A stretch of DNA of 64,000 nucleotides, taken from Azospirillum lipoferum (GTDB lineage: Bacteria; Pseudomonadota; Alphaproteobacteria; Azospirillales; Azospirillaceae). Under the pieces are notes generated by a model. The model was not told where the DNA came from and made no database searches. It saw only the letters and a program-made list of their open reading frames with translations. The DNA is taken from the NCBI RefSeq assembly GCF_024170005.1, contig NZ_JALJXJ010000004.1, positions 124,001 through 188,000 of the forward strand. The letters run 5' to 3'. Position numbers and translations under genes: made by a program. Below are positions 32,575 through 43,072 of the stretch, one piece after another. Numbering within the stretch: position 1 is the first letter of the stretch; each line of letters opens with the position of its first letter.

Positions 32575-33504
32575 ATGACCGTCTCCTCCGCCGTACCCGA
32601 CCGCTCCGCCAACCGCGCCACGCTGGTCGGCTTCATCGCCATCCTGCTGTGGGCGACACTGGCCCCGCTGGCGACCCTGGCCTCGATGGTGCCGCCGTTC
32701 CAGCTGGTGGCGACCTCCTTCCTGCTGGCCTTCCTGGTCGGCAGCGGCTGGACCGCGTCGCGCGGCGACAACCCCCTGCGCTATTTCCGCCAGCCGGCGG
32801 CGGCCTGGGCGCTGGGAGTCGGCGGCCTGTTCGGCTTCCACTTCCTCTATTTCATGGCCTTGCAGGCGGCTCCGCCGGTGGAGGCCAACCTGATCAACTA
32901 TCTGTGGCCGCTGCTGATCGTGCTGTTCTCCGCCCTGCTGCCAGGGGAACGGCTGCACTCCTGGCATGTCGGCGGCGCCGTCGCCGGGCTGGCGGGCACC
33001 GCGTTGCTGATCGCCCGCGGCGGGACCGGCGGCCTGGGAGGCGGTCTTTCCATCGACCCGGCGCATCTGCCCGGCTATGCCGCCGCCCTGGCCAGCGCAG
33101 TCACCTGGGCCGGCTATTCGGTGCTGCGCCGCCGGCTGGGCCAGATCGGCGAGGCGCCGACCGACGCGGTCAGCGCCTTCTGCCTCGTCACGGCACTCTT
33201 GTCGCTGCTCTGCCATCTGGCGCTGGAACGGACGGTGTGGCCGGACACCGCCATCGGCTGGGGGGCGATGCTGCTGCTGGGTCTGGGACCGGTGGGGGCG
33301 GCCTTCTTCGTCTGGGACTATGGCGTGCGCCACGGCGACATCCGGGCGCTGGGGGCGCTGTCCTATCTGGCGCCCCTGCTGTCGACCCTGCTGCTGGTCC
33401 TGTTCGGTCTTGCCGCCAACTCCAGCATCATCTGGCTGTCCTGCGCCTTGATCGCCGGCGGGTCGCTGCTCGCCAGCAAGGATCTGCTGCGGCGGAAAGA
33501 TTAA
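32575..33504 (+). CDS. EamA-family transporter
   Basis: A 309-residue ten-helix DMT exporter starting MTVSSAVPDRSANRATLVGFIAILLWATLAPLATLA, with LFGFHFLYFMALQAAPPVEANLINYLWPLLIVLFSALLPGE typical of the YddG-like aromatic amino acid exporters. The substrate is suggested, not shown. The frame remains open upstream into the GGDEF-EAL gene; the ATG at 32575 fits the membrane topology. Its stop overlaps the stop of the permease on the other strand. Confidence 0.87.
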   Translation: MTVSSAVPDRSANRATLVGFIAILLWATLAPLATLASMVPPFQLVATSFLLAFLVGSGWTASRGDNPLRYFRQPAAAWALGVGGLFGFHFLYFMALQAAPPVEANLINYLWPLLIVLFSALLPGERLHSWHVGGAVAGLAGTALLIARGGTGGLGGGLSIDPAHLPGYAAALASAVTWAGYSVLRRRLGQIGEAPTDAVSAFCLVTALLSLLCHLALERTVWPDTAIGWGAMLLLGLGPVGAAFFVWDYGVRHGDIRALGALSYLAPLLSTLLLVLFGLAANSSIIWLSCALIAGGSLLASKDLLRRKD

Positions 33505-34896
33505 GCCTCCACCCCCTGCGCGGCAGAGGCTACGTCGTGACGGGCGCGGTCGGCGCTCGCCAGACCGTTGAAGTACCAGTTCAACGCCACTGCCGTCAGG
33601 GTGCCCAGCAGGATGCCGCTGTGCAGCAGCGGCGACAGGAAGGCCGGCATCTGCGAGAAGAATTTGTCCGACACCAACGGAATCAGCCCGACGCCGATGC
33701 TGACCGCCACGACGATCAGGTTCTCGCGCCGGTGGGCGAAATCGACCTGCGCCAGGATTTTCACGCCGGTCGCCGCCACCATGCCGAACATCACCAGCCC
33801 GGCTCCGCCCAGCACGAAGGCCGGCACCGACGCCACCACATGGGCCAGCTTCGGCAGCAGCCCCAGCAGCAGCAGGATCAGCCCGCCCGCCGCGCAGACC
33901 CAGCGGCTGCGCACGCCCGTCACCCCGACCAGCCCGACATTCTGCGAGAAGGAGGTGTAAGGGGAATGTGTTGAAGACACCACCGATCAGAGTGCCCAAC
34001 CCGTCGGTGCGCAGGCCGCGGACCAGATCCTCCCGCGTCACCGGACGACCGACCATGTCGCCGACGGCCAGGAACATGCCGGTCGATTCGATCATCACCA
34101 CGATCATCACCAGCGACATGGTCAGGATGGCGACCGGGTCGAACACCGGCATGCCGAACTGGAAGGGCTGGACCAGCGCCACCCACGGCGCCTCGGCCAA
34201 TCCTTTGAAATCGACCATGCCCAGCGCCATCGCCAGCACCATCCCGGCCACCAGCCCCAGCAGCACCGCGACGTTGCGGACGAAACCGCGGCCATGCTTC
34301 ATCAGCGCCAGGATCGCCAGCAGCACGAAGGCAGCCACACCCAGGAAGGCCGGATCGCCGAATCGCGGATTGCCCACCCCGCCGCCGGCCCAGCCCACCC
34401 CCACCCGCATCAGCGAGACGCCGATGATGGCGATGACGCTGCCGGTCACCACCGGCGGAAACAGCGGCAGAAGCCGGCCTACCAGCGGGGCGGCGAGGAT
34501 GGCGAAGATGCCCGATCCGATCACCGCGCCGTAAATCCCCAGCAGCCCCAGCGACGGGTTGGTCGCCATCGCCACCATCGGACCGACGGCGGCGAAGGTG
34601 ACGCCCATCATGATCGGCAGGCGGATGCCGAATCGCCAGAAACCGACGGCCTGGATCAGCGTGACCACGCCGCAGGCGAACAGGTCGGCGTTGATCAGCA
34701 TGGCAACCTGGTCCTTCGGCAGCTTCAAGGCACCGCCGATGATCAACGGCACCGCGATGGCCCCGGCATACATCACCAGCACATGCTGCAACCCCAGCGC
34801 CAGCAGCCGCCAAGGCGGCAGGACCTCGTCGACGGGATGGACGCCGCTGGGATGGGCGTCACTGGGACGGGCATCGGGGGTGGCGGCGCTTTTCAT
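33501..34896 (-). pseudogene. Nucleobase (xanthine/urate-type) NCS2 permease, frameshifted
   Basis: Two minus-strand frames together make one NCS2 permease. Frame one (34896 down to about 33960) begins MKSAATPDARPSDAHP and contains GLQHVLVMYAGAIAVPLIIGGALKL through LGTLIGGVFNTFP. The protein continues in another frame as YTSFSQNVGLVGVTGVRSRW to the stop at 33501. The junction reads CCCCTTACACC where CCCCTACACC is expected: one extra A/T at 33959-33960, just before the NAT signature QNVGLVGVTG. Either a true inactivating mutation or a sequencing error. If intact, a proton-coupled purine transporter. Uncorrected, the frame would run on to 32368. Confidence 0.85.
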
Positions 34897-35165
34897 GGCG
34901 GAAGCCTCGCAGTGCGATCGGTCGGCTTGGTTCTGCATGGGACGTGCCGCCCCGCCGGACCACGGTTCCCGGCACCATCCCCACCCATTCTGCATAACAT
35001 TTAAGCACACTTTCGCCGTCTCTGCCCGCGCAGGTGGCAGAAGCCGCAAGATTTATTGTCGCGTCCGGCTGGAGACCCCGACGGAAGCTGCGTTATTCTT
35101 TAACGATCCGTGCGTACAGTCGCTCCCGCCTACCCCTTTCTCGCAACCCGAAACCGAGCGTCGCG

Positions 35166-35504
35166 ATGAGCAAGTCGATCGAGGGTGTGTCCAACTGGAT
35201 GCACATGTTCCGCTGGATCGTGAAGCTGATCCGGGACGAATATGGGGTCGATGAGGCTCTGCTGACCCGCAATGCAACGCTGGAGACCGACATCCAGTTG
35301 TCGATCGACCAGATCGAGCAGGTTCTGGAATACATCTCCGACAGTTTCGCCATCCGCTTTCCCGAGGGGACGCTGGACGAGCTGGTAAAGCTGGAGGAGC
35401 TTTGCCTGCTGGCGAGCTGGATCAAGGGCTATTACAAGCGCCCGGAATTCATCTCCGACGCCTTCGAGGCCCGCTGCCGCAGCATCAACCAGATCGCGGC
35501 CTGA
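35166..35504 (+). CDS. Acyl-carrier-protein-like (DUF1493-like) small protein
   Basis: A 112-residue protein starting MSKSIEGVSNWMHMFRWIVKLIRDEYGVDEALLTRNATLETDI. The four-helix pattern, TLETDIQLSIDQIEQVLEYISDSFAIRFPEGTLDELVKLEELCLLASW, resembles the ACP-like DUF1493 fold, but the canonical phosphopantetheine Asp-Ser-Leu is replaced. Two bases separate it from the beta-glucosidase start. Role unknown; perhaps a carrier or regulatory partner in cell-envelope modification. Confidence 0.7.
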   Translation: MSKSIEGVSNWMHMFRWIVKLIRDEYGVDEALLTRNATLETDIQLSIDQIEQVLEYISDSFAIRFPEGTLDELVKLEELCLLASWIKGYYKRPEFISDAFEARCRSINQIAA

Positions 35505-35506
35505 CC

Positions 35507-36849
<1,343 letters not shown>

Positions 36850-36853
<4 letters not shown>

Positions 36854-37422
36854 CGCCGCCGCACCTCGGCACAGACACCTTCCGCCCCTGCCGGCGCCTC
36901 GACCAGCGCCGCCGCGTCGCGCAGGAGCAGGCTGTGGCCGGCGGGAACCGTCAGCGTCTCCCCACCTTCACGGGTAACCGTCAGCGTACCGCCCAGGGCG
37001 TGGACCAGCAGAGCATCGCCGGCGGCCCGATGTACGGTGAGGCCGGCCAGCAGGGTCAGCACGCCGGTCGCCGATGCGCGGTCCAGTATCAGGTTGACGT
37101 CGCGAATCGGGCCGGCGATCGGCTCGCACCACACCGGCGCTTCGCCGGGAAAGGCGAAGGCGGGGTCCAGACGACGGCGTTCGACCGGAGGCTCGCCGTC
37201 GACCGACAGGCGCATGCCCTCGCCCTCCACCACGGCGATCAGCCTGTCATAGCCGGGAAAAGCGGAAAAGGGACCGGGTTCGACCACGTCGGCGATGCTG
37301 ACGCGCCAGACGAAGCGGCCGTCGGCGGCCGGTTCCACCGCCAGTTCGGTGGTGACGCCGCCGCCATTCTTCCACGGAACGCGGCGGTGGTCGGCGGGTG
37401 TCAGGCGCGTGATGGACGGCAA
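36850..37422 (-). CDS. HutD-family protein
   Basis: A 190-residue bicupin-like protein with the HutD signature MPSITRLTPADHRRVPWKNGGGVTTELAVEP and RVSIADVVEPGPFSAFPGYDRLIAVVEGEGM. HutD proteins accompany histidine-utilisation genes and are thought to limit formiminoglutamate pathway flux, but no other hut gene is in the window. Its stop overlaps the beta-glucosidase stop by four bases. Confidence 0.88.
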
Positions 37423-37480
37423 GATCTTGCTCCGGGACGGATCGGCTCCGTCCCGTCATAGCACAACCGGCAGCCCGGCT

Positions 37481-38179
37481 TCACACGAACAGGCTGAAGC
37501 TGCCCATCAGTTTCTGGGTGCCGGTCTGTCCGGTGGGGATGGAGTTCATGCTGCCGATGGCTTGGTTCAGCCCGTCGAGCGTCGCCTGCTGTCCGGTGGT
37601 CAGCGTCAGGCCGGTGTCACCCTTGGCCGGCTGCTTGGCAACAGTGTCGTAATCCTGGCTGTAATTCCCCATGACCACCTGCATGGCGTAGTTCTTGGGG
37701 TCCTTGTCCGACTGGCCCTTGTCACGGCTTACGCGCAGGGTGTAGTCGCCCTTGTCGACCGTCAGGTTGCCGGCCTGCAATTGCTTGAAGGCCTTGTAGT
37801 CGTCGCCGGCCTTCGGGTCGCTGTCGGCCACCACGCGGCCCAGCTTGTTCATCAGCTGGACATGCACGCCGTCGTCGCCGACCTGCCCCATGGTCATCTC
37901 ACCCTTGGAGACGACCTTGAATTTGTAGAAGTCGACCTTGTCGTTCGCCGCAAGCGTGCTGGCGACGTTCAGGCGGGTGGTGTTCTTGGCGAGCACGCCG
38001 ATGTCGGTGGCGCCGGCCGTGGTGGTCAGCGCCGATTTCTTGACCGTCTTGGAATATTCCTTGACGTCGCCGACGGCCTGATTGCTCTGCGACTTCTTGA
38101 TGGCCTCCACCGCGGCGTTGATCGACGCGTTGAGGCCCGAGACCATAGAGTTGACGCTTGAGAGAGCATCATCCGCCAT
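37481..38179 (-). CDS. Hypothetical protein with PPC-like beta domain
   Basis: A 232-residue protein. Residues 1-60 are helical (SSVNSMVSGLNASINAAVEAIKKSQ), and about 60-175 is a beta-sandwich pattern (NDKVDFYKFKVVSKGEMTMGQVGDDGVHVQLMNKLGRVVADSD...GDYTLRVSR) similar to pre-peptidase C-terminal domains. No signal peptide, though such proteins are sometimes exported by C-terminal signals; the end (KLMGSFSLFV) is hydrophobic. AGAAGGA precedes the ATG. It appears secreted or surface-associated by analogy; function unknown. Confidence 0.7.
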   Translation of the reverse strand: MADDALSSVNSMVSGLNASINAAVEAIKKSQSNQAVGDVKEYSKTVKKSALTTTAGATDIGVLAKNTTRLNVASTLAANDKVDFYKFKVVSKGEMTMGQVGDDGVHVQLMNKLGRVVADSDPKAGDDYKAFKQLQAGNLTVDKGDYTLRVSRDKGQSDKDPKNYAMQVVMGNYSQDYDTVAKQPAKGDTGLTLTTGQQATLDGLNQAIGSMNSIPTGQTGTQKLMGSFSLFV

Positions 38180-38412
38180 GATTCGTCATCCTTCTCCCGA
38201 TCCGACCATCACGCCCGACCGGACCGTCCAACCCTGAACGCCGGCGAGGAAGTACCCAACAGAGGTGCGGCCGGCTGAGCCGCCACCCGGACATGTCTGC
38301 CCAAAGGGAGTATACGACAACAGCCGGCCGAACATAGGGTGGATTCGTGATTTTTTTGGTCGAAAGCTGGGATGCGGGACTTGCACGCCACGGTCGGCGG
38401 CCCGATCCACGC

Positions 38413-38589
38413 TCAGGATCGTGCTTTTTCCCCCTTTGTCGTATCCACCTCGACCAGAGGGGCGGCGGCCATACCGGTCGGGGCCGAGCGCTGCGGGACC
38501 GACTCGGAGCCGGACAAGCTGGCAGACTCGTCGGTCAGGGGGCAGTGGGGCGGCTGGGTGGGACCGGTGACGACATCGAAATCGAACAT
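38413..38589 (-). CDS. Candidate 58-residue small protein
   Basis: ATG at 38589, TGA at 38415-38413, with AGAGAGG seven bases upstream. Sequence begins MFDFDVVTGPTQPPHCPLTD and ends VDTTKGEKARS; acidic N-terminus, Ser/Pro-rich middle, no membrane segment. Third positions are strongly GC-biased as in neighbouring genes. It is the best coding candidate in the 704-base spacer between the PPC-like and YihY genes. The N-terminal acidic/aromatic start recalls small leader peptides, but no modifying enzyme is adjacent. Confidence 0.4.
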   Translation of the reverse strand: MFDFDVVTGPTQPPHCPLTDESASLSGSESVPQRSAPTGMAAAPLVEVDTTKGEKARS

Positions 38590-38686
38590 GACAACCTCTC
38601 TCGGCTGGTGGTGAGGCCGCCCGGGTCGCCCGTGTTCGGATTTTCAGGATGTGCAGCCCGTCAGGGGCTGGGGGTCACAAACGCGA

Positions 38687-38715
38687 AAGCCGCCGCGGAT
38701 CGGTCCGGGCGGCTT
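38687..38715 (-). terminator. Hairpin downstream of the YihY gene
   Basis: AAGCCGCC (38687-38694) pairs with GGCGGCTT (38708-38715), with an inner CGGA/TCCG stem and TCGG loop and one bulged G. On the minus strand TTTCGCGTTTG follows. It lies about 170 bases beyond the YihY stop. Confidence 0.5.
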
Positions 38716-38883
38716 CGGGAGTGAGCGACAGATGCGCGTTCCTAGGCCGCCGAACGAAACCAGCGGCCAAAATATCGGGAGCGTCCGCAGGACGCGATGG
38801 TCAGCATCTGTTGCATGACGGCGACCATAGCGCGCGGTCGCCGCCCTGCCAAGAGGCATTTGGGCCAAGAAGCATTTTGTCGG

Positions 38884-39942
38884 TCAGCTCGCCTTCCGCT
38901 CGCCCACCGTGTCGGCGACATAGGCGTCGCGCTGGCCCAGTGGTCGGGCCGGACGGCCATCGCGGTCGGTGGTGTCGCGGGCGGTCTGGTGTTCGATCTC
39001 CGCATTCAGCTCCGCCCCCAGCAGCACGACGTAGGAGGTCAGATTGAACCACAGCAGCAGGACCACGACGGCGCCGACCGATCCGTAGGTCTCGTTGTAG
39101 CTGCCGAAGTTCGACACATAGACGGAGAATCCCAGCGACCCCAGCAGCCAGACCACCGTCGCCATCGCCGACCCCCAGGTGACCCAGCGCCATTGCGGCT
39201 CCCGCCGGTCGGGGGCGTAGCGGTAGAAGACGGCGAGAGCCAGCATGATCGTCACCGCCAGGATCGGCCAGCGGGCAAGGCTGGCGATCCAGCCGATCGG
39301 CGTGTCCTTCAGCCCGATGATGTTGATGGCGGCCGGCACGGCGACGATCATCACCATGGCGACGATGACGAACAGCAGCCCCGCCACCGTCAGCCCCATC
39401 GACAGCGCCGCCAGCTTGATGAAGCCCCGCGTCTCCTTTTCGCCATAGGCGATGTTCAGCGCAGACACCAGCGAGTTGGTCCCGCGCGAGGCACTCCACA
39501 GTGTCAGCAGCAGGCCGAAGATCAGGCCGAAGCCCAACCCCTGCGACGGGGCGGTCGCCACCTTGCGCGCCTGGTCGCTGACGATGGTCAGGGCTTCCGG
39601 CGGCAGCAGGCTGCCGAGCTGATTCAGCTGGCTTTCGATCATCGACGGATCGGCGACGAGGCCATAGATCGACACCAGCGCCGCGATGGCCGGAAAGATG
39701 GCGAGCAGGGCGTAATAGGCGACGCCGGCGGCCAGCATGGACACATTGTCCTTGCCCTGCTCGTCCCACACCCGCAGCAGGATGTCCTTCCAGCCCTGCT
39801 TCGGGATGTCCGACGGGGCTTCCGCCGACCGGCCCCGGCCATCGCCGCCCCGGCGCCCGTCATCGGCGGCCCGCCCGCCGCCATGCTGCCGGTTCGCACG
39901 GTGCCGGTGCTCGTAATAATGTCGGCGGCTCAGCCCCAGCAT
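38884..39942 (-). CDS. YihY/BrkB-family membrane protein
   Basis: A 352-residue inner-membrane protein with about six helices. The soluble N-terminal 45 residues are rich in His, Arg and Gly. Family sequence includes DNVSMLAAGVAYYALLAIFPAIAALVSIYGL, LWSASRGTNSLVSALNIAYGE, and GSVGAVVVLLLWFNLTSYVVLLGAELNAEIE. YihY/BrkB proteins are of uncertain function, often called virulence factor BrkB or putative ribonuclease BN (a misassignment). Followed 12 bases upstream by the DUF3618 gene in the same direction, so co-transcribed. Confidence 0.9.
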   Translation of the reverse strand: MLGLSRRHYYEHRHRANRQHGGGRAADDGRRGGDGRGRSAEAPSDIPKQGWKDILLRVWDEQGKDNVSMLAAGVAYYALLAIFPAIAALVSIYGLVADPSMIESQLNQLGSLLPPEALTIVSDQARKVATAPSQGLGFGLIFGLLLTLWSASRGTNSLVSALNIAYGEKETRGFIKLAALSMGLTVAGLLFVIVAMVMIVAVPAAINIIGLKDTPIGWIASLARWPILAVTIMLALAVFYRYAPDRREPQWRWVTWGSAMATVVWLLGSLGFSVYVSNFGSYNETYGSVGAVVVLLLWFNLTSYVVLLGAELNAEIEHQTARDTTDRDGRPARPLGQRDAYVADTVGERKAS

Positions 39943-39954
39943 CCCCCGTCCTCC

Positions 39955-40782
39955 TCAGACCACGGCTTCGCGCAGCGCGCCGACCCGGTGCCGCGCCGTC
40001 TCCAGGGCGTGGAACTGGGCGCCGATGGCGACCTGGAGATGGTCGTCCGGTGCATCGCGCAGGGCATCGCGGAACAGCGCCAGCGTGCCGTCCAGCCCGC
40101 CTTCCAGCCGGGCCAGCAGGTCGCCGCGGGCACCCGGCCCGCCGACCCCGGCCATCATGCTGCGGGCGTTGGCCTCCGCCAGCCCATGCATGGGCGACCA
40201 GACGCGGGCACCGTCGCCGGCGGTCTCGATCCAGCCGCCGCCCTGGCGCAGCTCCGCATCCAGCGCCATGGCGCTGCGGTCGAGCTGGTCGGCCAGTTCC
40301 TGCAAACGGCCGGACAGCGACGGGTCGGCGATGGTCATGTCGGCGCGGCGGAAAGCCTCGGCCCCGTCGCGGCAGGCGCCGGTCAGGTCGGTCAGCAGAT
40401 GCCGGCTGCGCGGGTCGAGCTGCCGGCCATGAGGGGCGTAATCGTCGAACTCCGTCGCCGACTCCGGCGTGCGGGCGACCGCCACGGCAAGCCAGAGGGC
40501 GCCGACACCCATCAGCGCCACGGGGATCGGGTTGGCGCGCACGGCGCGGGCGATGCGGCCGGACAGACCGTCGCCGCCGCCCTGGATCACGTCGCGCACC
40601 ACCTGGACCACGCCGCCGGACATCTGGCCGGGCGACAGGCGGAACTCGATCTCGTCGATCACCTGGTCCATGCGGGCGCGGATCGACTGGATCTCGTGCT
40701 CGATCTCTTCCGGGCGGCGGCCCTGGGTGGCTGTCGTGTCGGGAGGAGCGGCGGACGGAATGGCGTCGTTGTGAAGGGTCAT
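39955..40782 (-). CDS. DUF3618 protein with ferritin-like C-terminal region
   Basis: A 275-residue protein. Residues about 20-60 (RRPEEIEHEIQSIRARMDQVIDEIEFRLSPGQM) match DUF3618, followed by a helix and a transmembrane segment (about 84-104, IPVALMGVGALWLAVAVART). The C-terminal 150 residues form helices (LLTDLTGACRDGAEAFRRADMTIADPSLSGRLQELADQLDRS) resembling the DUF2383/PA2169 four-helix bundle. Membrane-stress proteins with DUF3618 commonly accompany YihY and holin-like proteins. The fusion is an inference. Function unknown. Confidence 0.78.
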   Translation of the reverse strand: MTLHNDAIPSAAPPDTTATQGRRPEEIEHEIQSIRARMDQVIDEIEFRLSPGQMSGGVVQVVRDVIQGGGDGLSGRIARAVRANPIPVALMGVGALWLAVAVARTPESATEFDDYAPHGRQLDPRSRHLLTDLTGACRDGAEAFRRADMTIADPSLSGRLQELADQLDRSAMALDAELRQGGGWIETAGDGARVWSPMHGLAEANARSMMAGVGGPGARGDLLARLEGGLDGTLALFRDALRDAPDDHLQVAIGAQFHALETARHRVGALREAVV

Positions 40783-40900
40783 GCCGGGCGTCTCCTGTGG
40801 GGGCTGCCGGCTTGCAACACCAGGAGACGCCGATTGTTCCGGTCACGCCCGCTTCGCCAAGGGCCGGTCAGCCCATAAGGTCAGCCGATCTGACAGCCGA

Positions 40901-40928
40901 AGGGCCGGACGGTTTCCCGCCCGGCCCT
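40901..40928. terminator. Hairpin after hupE
   Basis: AGGGCCGG (40901-40908) pairs with CCGGCCCT (40921-40928) around a 12-base loop, 45 bases beyond the hupE stop. No U-tract, so only a candidate. Confidence 0.4.
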
Positions 40929-40972
40929 CGTCGCAAACAGGTCGCAAACAACCGGAAGCAAAAGGCCGGCGG

Positions 40973-41572
40973 TCAGGCCAGGGCGGCCAATGCCACGCCG
41001 CTCAGCCCGATGGCGGCACCCAGCCCGCGCAGGGCGAGCGCGCCCTTGCCGTCGAGGGCAATGCCCCTCAGCGACAGGGCGGCGGCGACGCCGGCGCCAT
41101 GCAGGAGCGCGGTGGCAAGCGCGAAGCCCAGGCCGTAGAGCAGCGGTTGCGCCGCCTCCGGCATCTCGGCGCCATGGGCATGGCCGTGGAACAGGGCAAA
41201 GGCCGCGACCACCGCCAGCGAAACCGGAAGCGACAGGCGCGACTGCGCGGCGATCAGGGCGCCCAGCGCGATCACGGATCCGGCGATCCCCAATTCCACC
41301 GCCGGCAGCGCGATGCCGGTCATGCCCAGCAGACCGCCGCCGATCATGGCGGTGACGAAGGCCGCCGGCAGCGCCCACAGGGCGGACCCGCCGCGCTGCG
41401 CTGCCCACAGCCCGACCGCGACCATCGCCAGCAGATGGTCCCAGCCGCCGACCGGATGCAGGAATCCGTGGGCGAAGCCGGCGTCATGGGTACCGAAGGT
41501 GTGGGCGTCGGCGACCGCGGGCAGCACCAGCCCGGCCAGCAGGACAGCCGAGGCGAGAGGGAAACGTTTCAT
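40973..41572 (-). CDS. hupE: HupE/UreJ nickel permease-like protein
   Basis: A 199-residue integral membrane protein with a signal peptide (ASAVLLAGLVLPAVADAH) and about six helices. HPVGGWDHLLAMVAVGLWAAQ is the HupE/UreJ signature and FHGHAHGAEMP adds a His cluster likely to bind Ni. It supplies nickel for hydrogenase (or urease) maturation. It lies divergently from the hupK-hyp set, separated by 240 bases containing an FNR-like site. Confidence 0.9.
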   Translation of the reverse strand: MKRFPLASAVLLAGLVLPAVADAHTFGTHDAGFAHGFLHPVGGWDHLLAMVAVGLWAAQRGGSALWALPAAFVTAMIGGGLLGMTGIALPAVELGIAGSVIALGALIAAQSRLSLPVSLAVVAAFALFHGHAHGAEMPEAAQPLLYGLGFALATALLHGAGVAAALSLRGIALDGKGALALRGLGAAIGLSGVALAALA

Positions 41573-41744
41573 GGACCAGCATCCTCTGATGTCGTGTCGC
41601 GCCTATCGGGTCGTGCCGCCCTGGGTTTTCCCGCCCGACGCAGGGGAGACCGGACGGCGTGGCGCGGTTGGGGCGAAGTGTAGCAGAAAGCGTCAGCCCG
41701 GCCATGGCCGAGACGGGGACTCCACCTCGCCGGATCTACGTATT

Positions 41745-41758
41745 TTGACGCAGGTCAA
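41745..41758 (+). promoter_or_regulatory. FNR/FixK-type anaerobox upstream of hupK-hypBCE
   Basis: TTGAC (41745-41749), GCAG, GTCAA (41754-41758): a perfect match to TTGAY-N4-RTCAA. An activator centred at 41751.5 would place transcription start near 41793, which argues against ATG 41758 and for ATG 41815. Oxygen-responsive control of the hydrogenase accessory genes is expected. Confidence 0.7.
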
Positions 41759-41814
41759 TGAGTTGCACCCCCGATCCGTCAGGATACCGGCCGATGACGC
41801 GCCAGGAATCCCCG

Positions 41815-42996
41815 ATGTCCACCACAACGCTTCCCGGAGAGGGTTCGGTATCCGTCCGGCTGTGGCTGGACGGCGCCAAGGACGGCATGGTCATTCAACG
41901 GGCCGAAGTCGCCACCCGGCGCCCGCGTGCCGTTGCCGCCCTGGTCGGCCACAAGGCGGAGGAGGCGGTGCGGCTGGCGCCGCTGCTGTTCAGCCTGTGC
42001 GGCAGCGCCCAGGGACTGGCCGTCGCCCGCGCCTGCGAAGCGGCACTGGGAATCGACGCCACCTCCCACGAAACCGCTCGCGCCCTGCTGACCGATGCGG
42101 AGGCGCTGGACAGCCATGGCTGGCAGGCCGTGGTCGAATGGCCAGCGCGCCTGGGCGCCCCACCGCGGCCCGTCGCCTTGCGCGACCTGCGGGCAGCGGT
42201 GTCGGTCGTCATGCCTGCGCTCTATCCTGCCAAGGACGGGCTGCGTCCCGGCGGCGGCGTTTTGCGGCCGGACAAGGCGGCCCTGCGAGACGCGCTGACA
42301 CGGATGGCCGGATGGCTGGATGCCACCGTCTTCACCGGCCCGCGCCCCCAGGATGCCGACGACCTCGCCCGCTGGGCGACACGCAGCGGCAGCGACGCGG
42401 CCCGGCTGGCAGGACGGCTGCTGTCGCCCGATCTGGCCGGCTGGGGAGCCTGCGGGGTGCCCCTGCTCGGCGAACGGTCGCCCGGCTGGTTCGCGGCGGC
42501 GCTGGCCGGCGATCCGGCCTTCGCCTCCAATCCCCAATGCAACGATGCCCCGGCCCTGACCGGCCCGCTGGAGCGGCAGGCCGACCATCCGCTGGTCGTC
42601 TCGGTGACGGAACGCTTCGGCGATGGTCTGGCCCGGCTGTTCGCGGCGCGGCTCGCCGATCTGGCCGAGCTGCCGCAGCGGATGGCGGCAACCATCACGG
42701 CGCTTCAGCCGGCCGACCCGGTTGCCGCCGGTTCGTCAGCTCCGGGCGGGGGCTGCGGCGTGGCGGAAACGGCGCGCGGGCGGCTCGCCCACTGGCTGCG
42801 GCTGGACGGGGATGACCGGCTGGCCGATGCCCGGATGGTGGCGCCGACCGACTGGAACTTCGCCGCCGACGGCCCGCTGGCGCGCGGTCTGGCCGGGGCA
42901 CCGGTGCGCGACCGAGACGATGCGGTGGAGCGGGCGCGGCTGCTGGTCGCGATGCTGGATCCCTGCGTCGCCTGCGGCATAGAAGTCCAGGAATGA
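41815..42996 (+). CDS. hupK: Hydrogenase expression/formation protein HupK
   Basis: A 393-residue protein resembling a degenerate [NiFe]-hydrogenase large subunit, as HupK/HoxV does. N-terminal Cys (LFSLCGSAQGLAVARACEAALG) and C-terminal DPCVACGIEVQE echo the metal-binding cysteine pairs (CGxC and DPCxxC). HupK proteins act as scaffolds for Fe-cofactor assembly on the large subunit. The ATG at 41815 is chosen because the FNR-like site overlaps the upstream ATG at 41758; ATG 41794 is an alternative. First gene of hupK-hypB-hypC-hypE. Confidence 0.85.
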   Translation: MSTTTLPGEGSVSVRLWLDGAKDGMVIQRAEVATRRPRAVAALVGHKAEEAVRLAPLLFSLCGSAQGLAVARACEAALGIDATSHETARALLTDAEALDSHGWQAVVEWPARLGAPPRPVALRDLRAAVSVVMPALYPAKDGLRPGGGVLRPDKAALRDALTRMAGWLDATVFTGPRPQDADDLARWATRSGSDAARLAGRLLSPDLAGWGACGVPLLGERSPGWFAAALAGDPAFASNPQCNDAPALTGPLERQADHPLVVSVTERFGDGLARLFAARLADLAELPQRMAATITALQPADPVAAGSSAPGGGCGVAETARGRLAHWLRLDGDDRLADARMVAPTDWNFAADGPLARGLAGAPVRDRDDAVERARLLVAMLDPCVACGIEVQE

Positions 42997-43072
42997 GGAT
43001 CGCTTGCCGAAGCCCGCGGGCAAGTCGATGATGGGCGGGCGTCTGGCGGATTGACGAGTGGGAGAGCGCGTG

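Noticed and set aside
32368..35049. 893-residue minus-strand ORF spanning the permease and beyond
   Set aside because: Only the first part is a real permease; the rest is a shadow produced by the frameshift at 33959-33960.
38644..38868. 74-residue minus-strand ORF in the YihY downstream region
   Set aside because: No ribosome-binding site and it spans the hairpin at 38687-38715.
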